DNA of 64,000 nt from Streptomyces xanthii (GTDB lineage Bacteria > Actinomycetota > Actinomycetes > Streptomycetales > Streptomycetaceae), in assembly GCF_014621695.1 (NCBI RefSeq), contig NZ_CP061281.1:6262001-6326000 (forward strand), read 5' to 3'. The notes below the pieces were generated by a model. The model did not search any database. It was given only the letters and a program-made list of their open reading frames with translations, and had not been told where the DNA came from. The position numbers and the translations under genes are program-made. Positions 34,629-45,381 of this stretch are shown piece after piece. Positions within the stretch are counted from its first letter, which is position 1. Each line of letters opens with the position of its first letter.

Positions 34629-37547
34629 TCAGGAGAGCTTGAACGTCGACATCTGGTGGATGCCGTTGTCCAGGGAGAGCACGCCGCCGCCCAGTTGCTC
34701 GGCCATCCGGTTGGTGCCGAAGTGGTCGAACTGGAGCGAGATCATCTCGTCGGTGCCGTCGCCGTCGAGGTCGGCGGCGAGGTAGTTGCGGCCGCCCATG
34801 AGCGACGCACTGCCGATCGAGGACTGGAACGCCCAGCCGTTGGTCAGCTGCGACGGGTCGTACGCGGCCAGACCGGACTCGGTGCCACCGGCGAACAGCT
34901 TGCGGCCGGCGGGCCCGGTGATGAAGCCACCCGTGCGCAGCGGCGCGGCCACCGAGGCGTAGGTGTCTTCCTTGCCGTCGCCCGGATAGCCCTTCATCGT
35001 GCCGAAGCTGAGCTGATAGAGCACGTTGTTCCGGTCGTCGGTGAAGTAGTTGCCGTGCGACCACGGGCTGCCGTTGCGGAGCTGCCGGATCAGCTCGCCG
35101 GTGCGTCCGTCACGGATCTCGGTCACGACCGACGCCGAGGCGGTGGCGAGGTCACCGGCTGTCGTCGGGTCGGCCTTGATGATCCAGGTGCAGACGACCG
35201 CGTGGCCGTCCGCGTACGGGATCTTCGGCGAGGCGAAGATCCCGTTGACCAGGACCGCGCCGTGCAGCTTGCCGTCGACGGCCTGGCTCGGGGCCTTCGG
35301 GTCGGCGGTCCACCGCACGGTGCCCTTGCCGTCGAGGGCGACACCGTTGACCACGGCGTCGGAGGCGTTGATCGCGCCGAGGCTGCTGTACTGCGTGTAG
35401 ACCCGCCCGTCGGAGACGACCGTGTCGGAGAAGGTCACGGTGCCCGCGCTCGCCGGCGCCGCGTACGACCACAGCTGGGTGCCGCTCGCGTCGTACACGC
35501 GCAGGGCGTCGGTCGGGACGAGGATCTCGTCCTTGCCGTCGTCGTTCACGTCGGCGACCGTGACCGAGCGGACGTAGGCGCCCTTGCCGTCGATCGTCGT
35601 GAGGACCTTGCCGGTCCTGCCGTCGAGCACGGCGGTGGCGTTGTCCGCGGCCACGGCGACGTCCTCGGTGCCGTCACCGTTCACGTCACCGGTCGCGATG
35701 TTGTGCACCTCGCCGGGGACGGTGGCCTTCCACAGCACCTTCGGGGAGCCGTCGACCAGCGACGTACCCGAGTACGCCCACACGCCGCGCGAGGAACCGC
35801 CGACGACGACGTCCTTCTTGCCGTCGCCGTCGAAGTCGGCCGCCTTGCCCGTGTACAGGTCGCCCTGCAGGGGCGTCAGGTTCTTCTGGTCGCCGTTGCC
35901 GAGGCTGTACTCGTGGACGTTCTGTTCCTGGTCGACGGTGCGCACGTAGTCGCCGCCGCCCGCCGAGTACAGCTGCTGGTAGAACGGTGAGGAGCCGTAG
36001 CCGTTCTGCCGCCACTTGACCTTGCCGCCGCCGGTGAACGCGGTCAGCGAGCCGTAGCGCAGGCCACCCGGGTTGAGCGCGGTGTCCTGGCCCCGGTCGT
36101 CGTTGGCGGTGGCGTAGAGCGCACCGCCCTTGGTGTTCAGGCTCCAGGTGCTGGCACCGTCGTGGCCGTTGTCGGCGGAGCGCTTGGTGGTGTACGTCCA
36201 CTTGACCGCCGAGCCGTCCGAGCCGTCCAGCACACGGATCGTGCTGGAGGTGACGCTGAACGACGCGTTGAACGCCGACTCGCTGACCGCGATCTCGTCC
36301 CCGCCGCCGGACGCCGCGTCACCGACGGTGAGGGCGGTGGGCAGGACGTTGACGCGGCTGTCGAGCATGGTGCGCCTGCCGTCGGCCAGGTCGTACGCGG
36401 CGATCTCGTACTGCACCGCGTCGTGCGTGTCCGCCTGCTCCAGGGCGACGACCCGGTTCCGTGAGGCGTCCAGGCGCAGCTGGCGGCCGTACAGGGCGCT
36501 GTCCGTCTGCCACTTCACGGAGCCGTCGGCCGTGTCGAGGACGAGGGTGCGGCCCCGCGCGGCCGTCGTGGCCGTCTTGCGCAGGTCCCAGACCGCGGCG
36601 ACCTTGCCGTCGCCGACGGACTCGAGGGCGCCCCAGCTCGCGGCGGCCGTCGTACCGGTGTCGTACGTCCAGGTCTTCGACGGGGTCAGCTTCCCGTCGG
36701 CGTACGAGAAGCGGACACCCGTGAGGGTCGCCGTCTCCGTCGCGGGGGCGTACGGGTTCAGGCTCGGTGCGTCGGCGATCAGCAGCGTGCCGTCGACGAC
36801 CTTGACGTTGCCGGCGAACGAGTACAGCTTCGACCACACCGTCCTGCCGGTCCTCCCGTCGAGCACCGTCACGAAGGTGCCGGCCCTCAGCGACGAGTCG
36901 GGCGTGGTGATCGTCCTGGGATCACCGAGGCCGACGGACGCGGAGAACACGATGTCCTTCGTGCCGTCACCCGTCAGGTCGGCGGTGTCGAACCCCTGAT
37001 CCGAGTAGGGCGCGTACGGGGCTACGGCGTTGTAGCCCATCTGGATGCGCGCCGGGTACGGCTCGACGCGCCAGACCTGCGTCGGCTTGGCCCGCCAGTC
37101 CGTGTAGTACGAGGCGTTGGTGCGCGCCCAGGCGGTGGAGCCGTCGGCCTTGTGCAACTGGACGCTGCCCAGGCTGTGCACGGTGAAATAGCTGCCGTCG
37201 GAGCCCGCCGGGACGGTCGCGGCGACACCGCGCGCCCCCTCCAGCGTCGACTTGTTGCTGAAGGTCACCCGGGTCGAGGGGTCGACCGTGGCCGAGTCCT
37301 CGGTGGAGGCTCCGTCGGCGGAGGTGTCGTCCTTGGCCGCGTACGCGTTGTCGTCGCCGTAGACGTCGACGTTCACGTGGTCCGCGAGGGTCTTGGCCTC
37401 GCTCGTGCTCAGCGTCGTCGCCTCGGTCGAGAAGTCGTCGGCCAGCGCGTACGGCGCCGCCGTCAGCGTCAGGCCCGCCGCGACCAGGGCGGAGGCGAGC
37501 GTCAGGGCCCGCCGCGAGGAGTGGGTTCTCATGCCGGGGGTCTTCAT
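34629..37547 (-). CDS. Secreted FG-GAP/VCBS-repeat beta-propeller protein
   Basis: 972 residues; signal peptide about 1-36 (ALA/DD). Many FG-GAP/VCBS calcium-loop motifs are spread through the chain: [60 protein letters not shown]. They alternate with PQQ/quinoprotein-like '[10 protein letters not shown]' strands, so the fold should be one or more beta-propellers binding Ca2+. Its ATG overlaps the protease stop by 4 bp (ATGA), indicating translational coupling. It may serve as substrate, adaptor or binding partner of the co-secreted protease. Confidence 0.85.
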   Translation of the reverse strand: MKTPGMRTHSSRRALTLASALVAAGLTLTAAPYALADDFSTEATTLSTSEAKTLADHVNVDVYGDDNAYAAKDDTSADGASTEDSATVDPSTRVTFSNKSTLEGARGVAATVPAGSDGSYFTVHSLGSVQLHKADGSTAWARTNASYYTDWRAKPTQVWRVEPYPARIQMGYNAVAPYAPYSDQGFDTADLTGDGTKDIVFSASVGLGDPRTITTPDSSLRAGTFVTVLDGRTGRTVWSKLYSFAGNVKVVDGTLLIADAPSLNPYAPATETATLTGVRFSYADGKLTPSKTWTYDTGTTAAASWGALESVGDGKVAAVWDLRKTATTAARGRTLVLDTADGSVKWQTDSALYGRQLRLDASRNRVVALEQADTHDAVQYEIAAYDLADGRRTMLDSRVNVLPTALTVGDAASGGGDEIAVSESAFNASFSVTSSTIRVLDGSDGSAVKWTYTTKRSADNGHDGASTWSLNTKGGALYATANDDRGQDTALNPGGLRYGSLTAFTGGGKVKWRQNGYGSSPFYQQLYSAGGGDYVRTVDQEQNVHEYSLGNGDQKNLTPLQGDLYTGKAADFDGDGKKDVVVGGSSRGVWAYSGTSLVDGSPKVLWKATVPGEVHNIATGDVNGDGTEDVAVAADNATAVLDGRTGKVLTTIDGKGAYVRSVTVADVNDDGKDEILVPTDALRVYDASGTQLWSYAAPASAGTVTFSDTVVSDGRVYTQYSSLGAINASDAVVNGVALDGKGTVRWTADPKAPSQAVDGKLHGAVLVNGIFASPKIPYADGHAVVCTWIIKADPTTAGDLATASASVVTEIRDGRTGELIRQLRNGSPWSHGNYFTDDRNNVLYQLSFGTMKGYPGDGKEDTYASVAAPLRTGGFITGPAGRKLFAGGTESGLAAYDPSQLTNGWAFQSSIGSASLMGGRNYLAADLDGDGTDEMISLQFDHFGTNRMAEQLGGGVLSLDNGIHQMSTFKLS

Positions 37548-40108
37548 GACGTGGCTCCCTGCGCGAAGCGGATCGCCGAACCGGCGGTCAGCACGGCCTG
37601 GTCGGAGGAGTACTGGAGGGCGTCGGTGCCGGCCTGGTTCTCGATGCCGACGGTGGCCGAGGAACCGGCGCCCGGGACGGACTTGTACTGGAAGGTGATC
37701 GCGCCGGTGGCCTCGTCGAAGACGGCCTCGAAGGAGGCGCGGTCGCTGGAGCCCGCGAACAGGACGTTGTTCCAGACCACGGCGAACTTGCGGCTGCCGG
37801 TGGTGCCCGTGGTGGCCGTCTGCACGCTGGACTTCTTGTCGAGGGCCAGGTCGTCCCAGAGCGGGGCGACGATGCCGTTCGGCTGGGCCTGCGAGGGCAG
37901 CGCCTCGTTCTCGTAGTCGCCGATGCGCGGCGCGAGGAAGTCGATCAGGCCGTCGGTGGTGACCGCGGCGCTGGAGTACTTCACCCCGTAGAAGGAGACC
38001 GGGAAGGGCAGCGGGACGGTCTTCGCGTCCTCGTCGCCGCTCAGGGAGACCTTGTCGGCGCCGGCGATCCACGCGTAGGAGGACGGGGCGCAGGTGTGGC
38101 CGGCGGCGTCGGGGCGGGCCGGGAGCCGGACGGTGCGCGTCTCGTCGCCGTCGACGGTGAGCGTGTCGGTGAAGGCGCCGTTGCACAGCACCGGCTGAGC
38201 GGGCTTCACGTACAGCGCGTACGTGCCCTCGGCGACCTTCGGCAGCGTGAACGTGCCGTCGGAGCCGGAGGTGACCGGGGCGAGCGGCGAGCCGTTGACC
38301 TCTACGGTGGCGCCCTTGAGGGGCTTGCCGGTGGTGTCGAGGACGGTGCCGGTGACCGCGCGCGACGGGGCGGCCGTGAGTGCGACGTCCTGGGTGAGAG
38401 GCGAGCCGGTGGTCAGCTCCACGCCGGAGAGGGTCCTCGACCGGAAGCCGTAGCCGGAGAGCGTGAAGTCGTACGTGCCGGGGGCCAGTGTCAGCCGGTA
38501 CGAACCGTCGGAGCCGGTGGTGACCGTGCGGGTGCCGGAGGCGGCGCTCGAGGCCCTGACGGTGATGTTGCCCAGCGCCTTGCCGGTGGCCTGGTCGGTG
38601 ACCTTGCCGGACACGGCGACGGCGGTGTGCGAGGCGGCGTCGACGGAGGCGAGGATGTCGAGCTTGCCCTGGCCCCACACGTTGTTCATGCCGGCGGTGC
38701 CGCCGCAGTGCGTGTCGTCGACGTCACGGGCGCCCTCGTCGAGGAGCGCGCGGGTCTCGTCGATCTTGCCGATCAACGACGGGTCGGCCGCCCACAGCAG
38801 GGCCACCGCGCCGGCGACGTGCGGCGTCGCCATCGACGTGCCGTTGATGGTGTTGTACGCGGAACCCGGCCACGCCGAGGTGACGTTCACGCCGGGTGCC
38901 GAGATGTTCGGCTTCGCCGAGCTGTCCACCGGGGAGGGACCGAAGCCCGAGAAATCGGCGATCCTGCCCGTCGAGTCGTAGGCGCCGACCCCGTACGACG
39001 TGTCCTGGGCGCCGGGCGCCCGGGTGGTGGAGCAGGTGGTGCCGTCGCCGTCGTTGCCGGCGGCGAACGCCTCGAAGATGCCCGCGGAGTTCCACGCCTC
39101 GACGACGTCCTTGTAGAACGTCGTGACGCCGCCGCCCCACGAGTTGTTGACGATGTTCGGGGCGAGGTCCGGGCGCGGGTTCAGCCCGTTGTGGTCGGTC
39201 GGCGCGAGGATCCACTGGCCGGCCGCGAGGAGGTTCTCGTCCGAGCACGAGTCCGACTCACAGCCCTTGGCGGCGATCCACTTGGCGTGCGGCGCGACAC
39301 CGATGCCGTTCCTGCCGACCATCGTGCCCATGGTGTGGGTGCCGTGGCCCGCGTTGTCGCAGGGAGTGGTGCTGGTGGCGCACTCGCCCGACGGGTCGTA
39401 GAAGTTGTAGTCGTTCGAGAACGTGCCGTCGCCGTTGTTGCCGCGGTAGTTGTCCACGAGGTCCGGGTGGTCGGCCTGCACACCGGAGTCGACGCTGGCG
39501 ACGACGATGCCCTCGCCGCGGTCCTGGTAGCGGTCCCAGACCTGATCGGCCTTGATGTCGGTGACACCCCAGGTCGGCGAGGCGTCGCCGACCGTGCCGC
39601 CGTCGGCGGCGGTGCGCGCGCCGGTGATCCTGGCGTCGGACGTCTCGATGTCGTCGAGCTTGTACGTGCGCGCCTTGACGAGTTCCTTCACGTCGGAGCG
39701 CCGCGCGAGCGCGTCGACGAGCTTCTTGCCGCCCGTGACCTGGACGGCGTTGGCGATCCAGTAGTCCTTGTGTCCGACCTTCTCCTGGTCGAGGAAGGAG
39801 GCGAGCGACTTCTGGCTGTCCTCGGCGTTCGCCCTGAGCGCCTTGTACGCGGCCCGGGCGGCCTTCGCGTGCGTGGACTGCTTCTTGGCGGCCGTGAGAT
39901 CGGCCCGGTCCTCGAGGACGACGAAGAACTTCGCTTCGCCGCCCTTCGCCACGGCACTGCTCAGCGCCGAGTCGACTCTGGCGGTGTGCGTCGTGGACGC
40001 GGTGTCGGCGGCGACGGCCGGCAGGACGCCGGCGGCCAGTGCGGTCGCGGTGAACGCGGCCGCCGCCCAGGGGGCGGATCTGCGCCGGGGCGGTCGGGGC
40101 AGGTGCAT
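37544..40108 (-). CDS. Secreted subtilase, bacillopeptidase F-like
   Basis: 854 residues. Signal peptide about 1-34, I9-type prodomain, then the S8 domain: Asp207 ([15 protein letters not shown]), His255 ([10 protein letters not shown]), oxyanion Asn322 (NNSWGGG) and Ser425 ([12 protein letters not shown]). Two carboxypeptidase-regulatory-like Ig modules follow ([19 protein letters not shown] and [20 protein letters not shown]), then a jelly-roll end domain. Similar layouts occur in bacillopeptidase F-type enzymes. GGAGG lies upstream of ATG 40108. It is first in a two-gene operon with the FG-GAP protein. Confidence 0.92.
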   Translation of the reverse strand: MHLPRPPRRRSAPWAAAAFTATALAAGVLPAVAADTASTTHTARVDSALSSAVAKGGEAKFFVVLEDRADLTAAKKQSTHAKAARAAYKALRANAEDSQKSLASFLDQEKVGHKDYWIANAVQVTGGKKLVDALARRSDVKELVKARTYKLDDIETSDARITGARTAADGGTVGDASPTWGVTDIKADQVWDRYQDRGEGIVVASVDSGVQADHPDLVDNYRGNNGDGTFSNDYNFYDPSGECATSTTPCDNAGHGTHTMGTMVGRNGIGVAPHAKWIAAKGCESDSCSDENLLAAGQWILAPTDHNGLNPRPDLAPNIVNNSWGGGVTTFYKDVVEAWNSAGIFEAFAAGNDGDGTTCSTTRAPGAQDTSYGVGAYDSTGRIADFSGFGPSPVDSSAKPNISAPGVNVTSAWPGSAYNTINGTSMATPHVAGAVALLWAADPSLIGKIDETRALLDEGARDVDDTHCGGTAGMNNVWGQGKLDILASVDAASHTAVAVSGKVTDQATGKALGNITVRASSAASGTRTVTTGSDGSYRLTLAPGTYDFTLSGYGFRSRTLSGVELTTGSPLTQDVALTAAPSRAVTGTVLDTTGKPLKGATVEVNGSPLAPVTSGSDGTFTLPKVAEGTYALYVKPAQPVLCNGAFTDTLTVDGDETRTVRLPARPDAAGHTCAPSSYAWIAGADKVSLSGDEDAKTVPLPFPVSFYGVKYSSAAVTTDGLIDFLAPRIGDYENEALPSQAQPNGIVAPLWDDLALDKKSSVQTATTGTTGSRKFAVVWNNVLFAGSSDRASFEAVFDEATGAITFQYKSVPGAGSSATVGIENQAGTDALQYSSDQAVLTAGSAIRFAQGATS

Positions 40109-40230
40109 CGGGAGTGCTCCTCCGGGAACGGTTCGGGGGAGCACGCACGCTAGGAAGCGGCCGTTACTGGGGAATTACCGGCCGCGTGACCGAGGTCTCC
40201 GGTGGACGGGGCGGACGTCTCTGGCGCCCA

Positions 40231-40250
40231 AAAACTAACACCGCTAGTTT
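40231..40250. promoter_or_regulatory. TetR-type operator upstream of aldehyde dehydrogenase operon
   Basis: AAACTAACACCGCTAGTTT (40232-40250) is a 9+1+9 inverted repeat with 7 of 9 pairs. It matches 15 of 19 positions of the operator at 47.9 kb. It lies about 50 bp before the aldehyde dehydrogenase start. Confidence 0.65.
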
Positions 40251-40298
40251 GGGTGCCGGACGACCTGGCACGACACACGCGGTACTGGGAGGAGAGCC

Positions 40299-41687
40299 AT
40301 GAAGGCCCACGAGGGGATGTACATCGACGGCGCGTGGCGGGAGGCCGCGACCGGCGAGACGATCGCGGTCGTCAACCCGGCCGACGAGCAGGTCATCGGC
40401 CACGTACCGGCCGGCACCGCGCAGGACGTCGACACGGCGGTCCGCGCGGCCCGCGCCGCGCTCCCGGGCTGGGCCGCGACCCCGCCCGCCGAACGGGCGG
40501 CCCGCATCGCCGCGCTGCGCGACGTGCTCGTGGCCCGCAAGGACGAGATCGCCGAGACGGTCACCGCCGAACTGGGCGCGCCCCTGGCGTTCTCGCAGGC
40601 GGTGCACGCGGGCGTCCCGATCCTGGTCGCGGGCTCGTACGCCGAGCTCGCCGCCACGTACCCCTTCGAGGAGAGGATCGGCAACTCCACGGTGTACGCC
40701 GAGCCGATCGGTGTCGTCGGCGCGATCACGCCCTGGAACTACCCGCTCCACCAGATCGTCGCCAAGGTGGCCCCGGCGCTCGCCGCCGGCTGCACCGTCG
40801 TGCTCAAGCCGGCCGAGGACACCCCGCTGACCGCCCAGCTGTTCGCGGAGGCGGTGCACGAGGCGGGCGTACCGGCCGGCGTGTTCAACCTGGTCACCGG
40901 CCTCGGCCCGGTCGCGGGCCAGGCGCTCGCCGAGCACCCGGACGTGGACCTGGTCTCCTTCACCGGCTCCACCGCCGTCGGCAAGCAGATCGGCGCGACC
41001 GCGGGTGCCGCCGTCAAGCGCGTCGCCCTCGAACTCGGCGGCAAGTCCGCGAACGTCATCCTGCCCTCCGCCGACCTCGCCAAGGCCGTCGGCGTCGGCG
41101 TCGCCAACGTCATGGGCAACTCCGGCCAGACGTGCAGCGCCTGGACCCGCATGCTCGTACACACCGACCGGTACGAGGAGGCCGTCGAGCTCGCCGCGGC
41201 CGCCGCCGCCAAGTACGGCGACCGCATCGGCCCGCTCGTCAACGCCAAGCAGCAGGCCCGCGTGCGCGGCTACATCGAGAAGGGCGTCGCCGAGGGCGCG
41301 CGCCTCGTCGCGGGCGGCCCGGACACCGAGCGCGCGCGGGGCTTCTTCGTCGAGCCGACCGTGTTCGCCGACGTCACCCCCGACATGACCATCGCCCAGG
41401 AGGAGATCTTCGGCCCCGTCGTCTCGATCGTCCGCTACGAGGACGAGGACGACGCGCTGCGCATCGCCAACGGCACCGTCTACGGCCTCGCCGGCGCCGT
41501 CTGGGCCGGTGACGAGGCGGAGGCCGTCGCGTTCGCCCGCCGGATGGACACCGGCCAGGTCGACATCAACGGCGGCCGCTTCAACCCCCTCGCCCCGTTC
41601 GGCGGTTACAAGCAGTCGGGTGTCGGGCGCGAGCTCGGCCCGCACGGCCTCGGCGAGTACCTCCAGACCAAGTCCCTCCAGTTCTAG
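40299..41687 (+). CDS. NAD(P)-dependent aldehyde dehydrogenase
   Basis: 462 residues, standard length. Catalytic Cys279 (GQTCSAWTRM), general base Glu245 (LELGGKSANV) and the coenzyme loop FTGSTAVGKQIG are all present. The N-terminal GAITPWNYPLHQIV motif is typical of the class that oxidises small or aromatic aldehydes to acids. GGGAGGAG precedes the ATG. An alcohol dehydrogenase gene starts 20 bp after the stop, so the pair could convert an alcohol through aldehyde to acid. Substrate unknown. Confidence 0.92.
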   Translation: MKAHEGMYIDGAWREAATGETIAVVNPADEQVIGHVPAGTAQDVDTAVRAARAALPGWAATPPAERAARIAALRDVLVARKDEIAETVTAELGAPLAFSQAVHAGVPILVAGSYAELAATYPFEERIGNSTVYAEPIGVVGAITPWNYPLHQIVAKVAPALAAGCTVVLKPAEDTPLTAQLFAEAVHEAGVPAGVFNLVTGLGPVAGQALAEHPDVDLVSFTGSTAVGKQIGATAGAAVKRVALELGGKSANVILPSADLAKAVGVGVANVMGNSGQTCSAWTRMLVHTDRYEEAVELAAAAAAKYGDRIGPLVNAKQQARVRGYIEKGVAEGARLVAGGPDTERARGFFVEPTVFADVTPDMTIAQEEIFGPVVSIVRYEDEDDALRIANGTVYGLAGAVWAGDEAEAVAFARRMDTGQVDINGGRFNPLAPFGGYKQSGVGRELGPHGLGEYLQTKSLQF

Positions 41688-41707
41688 CCCCAGGAGCCGT
41701 ACATCCC

Positions 41708-42790
41708 ATGGTCCGCGCCGCTGTACTGCCCGCCGTCGGCTCCCCGCTGGAGATCACCGACATCGACCTGCCCGCACCCGGACCGGGCCAGGTCCGTGTC
41801 AGGCTGGCCGCCGCCGGGGTCTGCCACTCCGACCTGTCCCTGACCAACGGCACGATGCGCGTGCCGGTCCCCGCCGTCCTCGGCCACGAGGGCGCCGGCA
41901 CCGTCGTCTCCGTCGGCGAGGGCGTCACCCACGTCGCGCCCGGCGACGGCGTCGTCCTCAACTGGGCGCCCTCGTGCGGCCGCTGCCACGCCTGCTCGCT
42001 CGGCGAGGTCTGGCTCTGCGCCGACGCGCTGACCGGCGCGGGCGACGTGTACGCGAAGAAGGCGTCCGACGGCAGCGATCTGCACCCCGGTCTGAATGTC
42101 GCCGCGTTCGCCGAGGAGACCGTCGTCGCCGCCCGCTGCGTCCTGCCCGTCCCCGACGGCGTCCCGCTCACCGACGCCGCCCTGCTCGGCTGCGCCGTCC
42201 TCACCGGCTACGGCGCCGTCCACCACGCCGCCCGCGTCCGCGAGGGCGAGACCGTCGCGGTTTACGGGGTCGGCGGCGTCGGCCTCGCCACTCTCCAGGC
42301 GGCGCGCATCGCGGGCGCCGCGAAGATCGTCGCCGTCGACGTCTCCCCGGAGAAGGAGGAGCTGGCCCGCCGCGCCGGTGCCACCGACTACGTCGTGGCC
42401 TCCGAGAACACCGCCCGCGAGATCCGCGCCCTCACCGGCAAGCAGGGCGTCGACGTGGCCGTGGAGTGCGTGGGCCGCGCCGTGACCATCCGTACCGCCT
42501 GGGAGTCGACGCGGCGCGGCGGGCGTACCGTCGTCGTCGGCATCGGCGGCAAGGACCAGCAGGTCACCTTCAACGCCCTGGAGCTCTTCCACTGGGGCCG
42601 CACCCTGTCCGGCTGCGTCTACGGCAACTCCGACCCGGCCGTGGACCTGCCCGTCCTCGCCGAGCACGTGCGCGCGGGCCGCCTCGACCTGAGCGCGCTG
42701 GTGACGGAGCACATCACCCTGGACGACATCCCGACGGCCTTCGACAACATGCTGGCGGGCAAGGGGGGCCGGGCCCTGGTCGTGTTCTGA
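41708..42790 (+). CDS. Zinc-dependent alcohol dehydrogenase (MDR)
   Basis: 360 residues. Catalytic zinc ligands include Cys39 (AGVCHSDL) and His60-Glu61 (LGHEGAG); the structural zinc is held by Cys90, 93, 96 and 104. The Rossmann motif is VYGVGGVGLATLQ. This matches class III-like or aryl-alcohol MDR enzymes using NAD or, possibly, mycothiol as cofactor partner. It shares an operon with the aldehyde dehydrogenase and probably its operator. The MFS gene after it has its own promoter. Confidence 0.9.
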   Translation: MVRAAVLPAVGSPLEITDIDLPAPGPGQVRVRLAAAGVCHSDLSLTNGTMRVPVPAVLGHEGAGTVVSVGEGVTHVAPGDGVVLNWAPSCGRCHACSLGEVWLCADALTGAGDVYAKKASDGSDLHPGLNVAAFAEETVVAARCVLPVPDGVPLTDAALLGCAVLTGYGAVHHAARVREGETVAVYGVGGVGLATLQAARIAGAAKIVAVDVSPEKEELARRAGATDYVVASENTAREIRALTGKQGVDVAVECVGRAVTIRTAWESTRRGGRTVVVGIGGKDQQVTFNALELFHWGRTLSGCVYGNSDPAVDLPVLAEHVRAGRLDLSALVTEHITLDDIPTAFDNMLAGKGGRALVVF

Positions 42791-42853
42791 CCCGGACGAG
42801 CACTGCGCGAGCACCCCTGGGCGGCGTCGAGAAATTCGGCGCCGCCCAACCCG

Positions 42854-42882
42854 TTGACGCCATACCAGCCGGTCGGTACGGT
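42854..42882 (+). promoter_or_regulatory. Promoter with embedded TetR-like operator, MHS transporter gene
   Basis: TTGACG (42854-42859), a 17-bp spacer and TACGGT (42877-42882) make a near-consensus sigma-70-type promoter. Between them lies CATACCAGCCGGTCGGTA (42861-42878), with the gapped pattern CATACC-N4-GGT-N2-GT seen again at 61.4 kb. A repressor bound here would block RNA polymerase. Confidence 0.6.
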
Positions 42883-42941
42883 CCCCGGAACGCGGCGCCG
42901 CGAACACCCGTCCCCCCGAACATCCCCCGGAGTGTGCCCGC

Positions 42942-44288
42942 ATGGCCTCAGCCCCATCCGCTCGCCCCGGCACCACCCACCCCACGACGGACGAGGAGAG
43001 CCGCAACCGCCAGCGGCGCAGGGTCGCCACCGCGGCCTCCCTCGCCTCCGCCGTCGAGTGGTACGACTACTTCGTCTTCGGCATCGCCGCCGCCCTCGTC
43101 CTCGGCGACCTGTACTTCCCCTCCGGCAGCCCCACCGCCGGCGTACTGGCCTCCTTCGCGACGTTCGCCGTCGGCTTCCTCGCCCGCCCCATCGGCGGCA
43201 TCATCGCCGGCAACCTCGGCGACAAGCGCGGCCGCAAGCCCATGCTGGTCCTCGCCCTGACGCTGATGGGCCTGTCCACGACGTGCATCGGCCTGCTCCC
43301 CACGTACGACACCGTCGGCGTCGCCGCACCGATCCTGCTGGTCCTGCTGCGCGTCGTGCAGGGCATCGCGGTCGGCGCGCAGTGGGGCGGCGCCATGCTC
43401 ATGGCCACCGAGTACGCGCCCGAGAACAAGCGCGGCCTGTACGGCAGCCTCGTCCAGCTCGGCGTGCCCATCGGCGTGATCACCGCCAACACGGTGTTCC
43501 TCGTCGCGGGCGCCGTCACCTCCGACGCCGCGTTCGCCGCCTGGGGCTGGCGCGTGCCGTTCCTGGTCGGCCTGCTGGTCCTGGCGCTCGCCTTCTACAT
43601 CCACACCCGGGTCGAGGAGACCCCCGAGTTCAAGGAGGCCGAGCGCAAGCTCGCCGAGGACGAGAAGGCGAAGGCGTCGGCGCAGTCCCCGCTGCGTACG
43701 GTCCTGCGCCGGCACCTCGGCACCGTGTTCCTCGCGGGCGGCTCGTTCGCCGTGAACACGGCGACGTTCTACATCCTGATCACCGGGGTCCTCGACTACA
43801 CGACCCGTGAGCTGGGCATGAAGCGCGAGGCCGTCCTCACCGTCTCGCTCTGCGTCAGCCTCACCCAGCTCGTCCTGATCCCCGCCGCCGCGGCCCTGTC
43901 CGACCGGATCGGCCGCATCCGCATCTACGCCCTCGGCGCGGCCGGACTCGCGGTGTGGGCGGTGCCGATGTTCCTGCTGATCGACACCGGCTCGCTGCTC
44001 TGGCTCGCGGTCGGCACCTTCGTCACGAGCTGCTTCCTCAGCATCATGTACGGGCCCCAGGCCGCCCTGTTCGCCGAGCTGTTCACGCCCGAGATGCGCT
44101 ACACCGGCGCCTCGCTGGGCTACCAGATCGCGGCCGTGCTCGGCGGCGGCCTCGCCCCGTTCGTGATGGTGCTGCTCCTGGAGGCGAGCGGCACCTCGCT
44201 CGCGGTGTCCGCCTACATCATCGGCCTGGCCGTGATCGCCCTGGCCTCCATCAAGGTCCTCGCGGGCCGGGCGGCGGACCGCCCCTGA
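42942..44288 (+). CDS. MFS transporter, metabolite:H+ symporter (MHS) type
   Basis: 448 residues with 12 predicted helices. The N-terminal SAVEWYDYFVFGIAAALVL, the loop GDKRGRKPMLVLAL and the RVVQGIAVGAQWGGAMLMATE block are typical of MHS-family uptake symporters (citrate, shikimate, proline/betaine relatives). The start is ATG 42942 just after a GGAG-like stretch. It follows the two dehydrogenases and may import their substrate or a related acid. A terminator after it overlaps the end of the convergent gene. Confidence 0.88.
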   Translation: MASAPSARPGTTHPTTDEESRNRQRRRVATAASLASAVEWYDYFVFGIAAALVLGDLYFPSGSPTAGVLASFATFAVGFLARPIGGIIAGNLGDKRGRKPMLVLALTLMGLSTTCIGLLPTYDTVGVAAPILLVLLRVVQGIAVGAQWGGAMLMATEYAPENKRGLYGSLVQLGVPIGVITANTVFLVAGAVTSDAAFAAWGWRVPFLVGLLVLALAFYIHTRVEETPEFKEAERKLAEDEKAKASAQSPLRTVLRRHLGTVFLAGGSFAVNTATFYILITGVLDYTTRELGMKREAVLTVSLCVSLTQLVLIPAAAALSDRIGRIRIYALGAAGLAVWAVPMFLLIDTGSLLWLAVGTFVTSCFLSIMYGPQAALFAELFTPEMRYTGASLGYQIAAVLGGGLAPFVMVLLLEASGTSLAVSAYIIGLAVIALASIKVLAGRAADRP

Positions 44289-44300
44289 CCCGCGCTCACC

Positions 44301-45326
44301 TCACGCCCGTGGATCCGGGCCCGCCTGCGCCGGGGCGGGCCCGGATCCACGCTCGGTCAGTGTCGGGAAGGACCGCGCCGCCGCCAGGAACGCCAGCGTC
44401 GTCAGCACGAACGGCCAGGTCAGCGCGTGCCCGCCGGCCGGCGCCGCGAGCGCCCCGAGCGCCGGGGCGAACGCCGTCGAGGCGGCGGCCCCCGCCAGCG
44501 CGTAGACCAGCGTGCGCGGCCCGAACTCCAGGAACACCCCGCCCAGCGCGAGCGCCACCAGGATCGCGTTGTACCCGGACGTGCCCTCGGCGAGCCGCTC
44601 GGCGGGCGTGCCCAGCAGCCCCGCCGTCACCATGCCCACGAGGTTGCCGAGCGCGGCGACCCCGGCCACCCGCGGCCCCGCCGCGAGCAGCCCCGCGAAG
44701 ACGAACGCCCCCACGTACCACTGCGGCATCAGGAAGATCTGGCCGAAACCGGCGAGGAACCCCTGCGCCAGCTCGGCCGGGCCCGGACCCTTCGCGCCGA
44801 GCTCCACCGGGCCCGGCAGCGCGGCGAGTCCGCCCCCGGTCCACACCCGGGGGAACGCGGGCGCGGCCAGCGCCACGGCGCTCGCCACCGCGCAGAACGG
44901 CAGGGTCAGCGCGGGCAGTCCCCACGCGTCCAGGGCCCGTCCCGCCGCGGCGGTCACCACGGTCACGACGGCGCACCCGAGCAGCGCGACCAGCACGGTC
45001 GCCGGGCGCTCCGGGCGCAGGAACACGGCACAGCTCACGCCCACCAGGCAGGAGTTGAAGCCCTCCAGGCCCTGGGTGACCCGCTCCCGCTCGACCCCGA
45101 GCAGGGCGGCGATCGCCGTGCCGACGACGGCTCCGCCGAGCCCGTACAGCCCGTACTCCCATCCGGCGGCGAACAGCGCCACGACGAACAGGGCTCCGGT
45201 CAGCGCGCGCGGTACGAAGGTCACCTGACCCAGTCCCCGCAGCACCCGCAGTGCGAACTGCATGCAATCCGAAACCCGACTACGCCCCGATTCGGGGTGA
45301 ATTGCGGCGTCCACCACGCCTGCCAT
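44301..45326 (-). CDS. Urea transporter (UT family)
   Basis: 341 residues, about ten membrane helices. The two UT signature loops are present as an internal repeat: GLEGFNSCLVGVSCAVFL in the first half and GTSGYNAILVALALGGVFLE in the second. Members form trimeric channels that let urea diffuse in. ATG 45326 is preferred because GGGAG lies 8 bp upstream; an upstream ATG has none. No urease genes are nearby. Confidence 0.85.
   Translation of the reverse strand: MAGVVDAAIHPESGRSRVSDCMQFALRVLRGLGQVTFVPRALTGALFVVALFAAGWEYGLYGLGGAVVGTAIAALLGVERERVTQGLEGFNSCLVGVSCAVFLRPERPATVLVALLGCAVVTVVTAAAGRALDAWGLPALTLPFCAVASAVALAAPAFPRVWTGGGLAALPGPVELGAKGPGPAELAQGFLAGFGQIFLMPQWYVGAFVFAGLLAAGPRVAGVAALGNLVGMVTAGLLGTPAERLAEGTSGYNAILVALALGGVFLEFGPRTLVYALAGAAASTAFAPALGALAAPAGGHALTWPFVLTTLAFLAAARSFPTLTERGSGPAPAQAGPDPRA
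44309..44350 (+). terminator. Hairpin terminator inside the 3' end of the urea transporter gene
   Basis: A perfect 17-bp stem (44309-44325 with 44334-44350) and 8-base loop, 21 bp after the plus-strand MFS stop. It also encodes the last Pro/Gly-rich residues of the convergent urea transporter. Confidence 0.75.
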
Positions 45327-45381
45327 GTGCCGCTCCCGCGTGACGACCATGTTGCCCAAGTCCGGCGGAGGGACTGTACAG

